A DNA stretch of 64,000 nt from the NCBI RefSeq assembly GCF_014652275.1, contig NZ_BMYM01000001.1, positions 310,001 to 374,000 of the forward strand, written 5' to 3'. A program made the position numbers and the translations under genes. The notes beneath the pieces were generated by a model, which did not search any database, was not told the origin of the DNA, and saw only the letters and a list, made by a program, of their open reading frames with translations. This DNA is from Parahalioglobus pacificus (GTDB lineage: Bacteria > Pseudomonadota > Gammaproteobacteria > Pseudomonadales > Halieaceae). This document shows, piece by piece, positions 62,371 to 64,000 of the stretch. Position 1 is the first letter of the stretch. The number at the start of each line of letters is the position of its first letter.

Positions 62371-64000
62371 TTACCCTAGCTTCGATAGCACGGCATCGAA
62401 TTGTGCCAACAGATAGCTCACGTCATCTCGATTGATAATCATCGAAGGCCGCAGTTTGATGACGTTATGCAGTGGGCCATCCGTTCCCGCCAGCACATGC
62501 TTGTCGCGCAACGCATTCACGATGCGACTGGCAGCGCCCGCCGCTGGTGCCAGGCTCTCATGATCCTTGACCAACTCTACGCCGAGAAAGAGCCCGCGCC
62601 CACGCACATCGCCGATGATGGGGTAGCGCGACTGCAGTTGACGTAAGCCTTCAAGCAGCTCTTCGCCGCGCGCCTTGGCATTGGCCTGCAAGCCATCCGC
62701 TTCGATGGTATCGATGACCGCCAGGCCAGCGGCACAGGCCACGGGATTGCCGCCGTAGGTGCTGAAGTACTCCATGCCGTTATCGAAAGCATTGGCAATG
62801 GCGCGCGTTGTGATCACGGCGCCCAAGGGGAAGCCATTGGCCATGGGCTTACCCAATACGACGATGTCCGGTGTTGCCCCCTGACTCTCAAAGCCCCAGA
62901 AGCTGTCTCCAAGACGGCCAAACCCCACCTGCACCTCGTCGGCGATGCACAAAGCGCCTGCCGCGTGCACAGCATCGAATGCGCGGCGAAGGTAGCCCTC
63001 GGGGAACTCGATCTGACCACCGACGCTGGGCAGTGTTTCCACCAGGAAGGCAGCAGGTGGCGTGTCGGCCTCAAGGAGCGCGTTGAGCGCCGTTGATACG
63101 GTATTGGCGTAACGTTCGCCAGCCTTGCCATCATCGCGCCTGTGGAGACCGCGGTAATCGTCTGCCAATGGCACCTCGTGAACCCAGGGCTTGCGACCAC
63201 TACCACCGGGTCCCGCATATTTGTAGGGACTGAGATCAACAAGGCTGCTGGTATGCCCGTGGTAAGCACTCTCCATCACCAGTATGTCCTCGCGCTGCGT
63301 GAAAGTGCGCGCAAGACGCAGTGCCAGCTCATTGGCCTCGCTGGCGGAGTTCACGAAGTAACAGACAGACAGCGGTGCCGGCAGTGTTGCGGTCAGCCGC
63401 TTTGCGTACTCAAGAATTGTCGGGTGCAGGTAACGGGTGTTGGTATTCAGTAGTGCCACTTGCTGTTGCACGGCATCGACGACCCGGGGGTGCGAATGCC
63501 CCAGGTGCGCCACGTTGTTGTAAGCATCCAGGTAGGCGCAAGCGTGTGAGTCGTAGAGAAACTGGCCCTGGCCGCGCACGATGGTTAGCGGTTTCCGGTA
63601 AGACAGCTTCAGGCTAGGCCCCAGCAGGTTTGCACGCTGCTCAGCGAGGGCCTGCGTGTCTGGTGATGCGTCCATCAGTTCCGGACTCACCGGCAGCAAG
63701 TAGGCCGGATTGGGGCAGAGGCCGTGCCAGACTTCGCGCTGTGATGGTGCAATAACACCGGGGAAGTCAGCATCCATTCCCAGCAGATCCAGAATGATTT
63801 GCAGGTGCAGGTGCGGTGTCCAGCCGCCGTTCTCGTGGTTGTCACCGACCGCAGCGAAGGCCTGGCCCTTGCGAAGTTCATCGCCCTCTGACAAACCGGC
63901 GACGCTATCGCCACTCAGGTGCCCGTATAACGTATAGAAAGTATCGTTGTCGCTGGTGACGTGTTCCAGAATCACAAGGTGGCCGTAATCCAGCGGGGCG
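62371..64000 (-). CDS. M23 peptidase domain fused to a class III aminotransferase, 5' end beyond the window
   Basis: The reading frame stays open through the end of the window, so the N-terminus is missing. The part seen begins with an M23-type domain, DYGHLVILEH, YTLYGHLSG and PHLHLQI, then a linker, then a class III aminotransferase with SASEANELALRLAR, DEVQVGFGR and the PLP lysine in VVLGKPMANG. The aminotransferase resembles the ethanolamine-phosphate phospho-lyase group. In known relatives an aminoglycoside-phosphotransferase-like domain lies at the N-terminus; here that cannot be checked. Only the HxH ligands of M23 are visible. Confidence 0.9.
   Translation of the reverse strand, partial: APLDYGHLVILEHVTSDNDTFYTLYGHLSGDSVAGLSEGDELRKGQAFAAVGDNHENGGWTPHLHLQIILDLLGMDADFPGVIAPSQREVWHGLCPNPAYLLPVSPELMDASPDTQALAEQRANLLGPSLKLSYRKPLTIVRGQGQFLYDSHACAYLDAYNNVAHLGHSHPRVVDAVQQQVALLNTNTRYLHPTILEYAKRLTATLPAPLSVCYFVNSASEANELALRLARTFTQREDILVMESAYHGHTSSLVDLSPYKYAGPGGSGRKPWVHEVPLADDYRGLHRRDDGKAGERYANTVSTALNALLEADTPPAAFLVETLPSVGGQIEFPEGYLRRAFDAVHAAGALCIADEVQVGFGRLGDSFWGFESQGATPDIVVLGKPMANGFPLGAVITTRAIANAFDNGMEYFSTYGGNPVACAAGLAVIDTIEADGLQANAKARGEELLEGLRQLQSRYPIIGDVRGRGLFLGVELVKDHESLAPAAGAASRIVNALRDKHVLAGTDGPLHNVIKLRPSMIINRDDVSYLLAQFDAVLSKLG

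Noticed and set aside
1-64000. CRISPR arrays, tRNA or rRNA genes, insertion sequences, prophage genes
   Set aside because: No regular direct repeats with spacers, cloverleaf-type sequences, transposase or integrase genes or terminal inverted repeats were seen. The only clear tandem repeat is the 4 x 20 bp set at pdxJ.

Overview
The window is a gene-dense, GC-rich stretch of a gammaproteobacterial chromosome with 70 protein genes, nearly all of core or house-keeping type. No rRNA, tRNA, CRISPR array, transposase, integrase or phage gene was seen. The blocks yciK-mupP-ubiG-mtaD / gyrA-serC-pheA-tyrA-aroA-cmk-rpsA-ihfB-lapA-lapB-pyrF and PHP-yciO-scpA-scpB-rluB follow the order I know from Pseudomonas. 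The AroA and TyrA genes are separate here, and hisC and mtnA are missing from their usual places. Together with paired acyl-CoA dehydrogenases, an EthD protein, sodium-coupled transporters and a PhoD phosphatase, this suggests a marine relative of the Pseudomonas/Cellvibrionales group, perhaps Halieaceae. That placement is an inference.

Layout. Positions 1-5345 hold the end of a type II secretion operon (gspG 3' end, then gspH to gspN), followed by rubredoxin. Positions 5732-8502 carry two sodium-solute symporters, and 8499-10493 cardiolipin synthase and a small secreted protein. Positions 10501-19860 are the most accessory part: an operon of two acyl-CoA dehydrogenases, an NTF2-fold protein and a membrane-anchored tyrosine phosphatase, then two SDR dehydrogenases, an aminotransferase, an HtrA-type protease, a DUF1499 protein and an EthD protein. 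Positions 19838-22931 hold a minus-strand group: a 63-residue protein, a VWA-like protein, a membrane J-domain protein, a 140-residue protein and HtpX. Positions 23042-32979 hold phoD, msrA, dinB, rsmE-rimO, a crotonase, a DUF2244 protein, a sulfurtransferase, a methyltransferase, a thioesterase and a SnoaL-like protein.

A long minus-strand run (32431-36031) joins yciB, yciI, an SH3-domain protein, a cyclophilin, pdxJ and the SnoaL-like gene. Opposite it, PHP-yciO-scpA-scpB-rluB runs on the plus strand. The region 40349-56719 contains cell-wall recycling, ubiquinone, MTA salvage, gyrase, serine and aromatic amino-acid synthesis, CMP kinase, ribosomal protein S1, IHF-beta, LPS-assembly control and pyrimidine synthesis. 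From 56882 on there is a ComEA-like protein, a three-gene O-antigen/undecaprenyl-glycan set (epimerase, WbpL-like, WbpM-like), a DHH-family protein, and the 3' part of a large gene joining an M23 peptidase domain to a class III aminotransferase.

The most notable signals are four tandem 20-bp repeats that place the pdxJ start codon inside a repeat unit, a recurrent -10 box followed by a GC-only discriminator in several intergenic regions, an operon pairing a VWA-like protein with a membrane J-protein and HtpX, and the M23-aminotransferase fusion. I saw no clearly new defence system or biosynthetic cluster.
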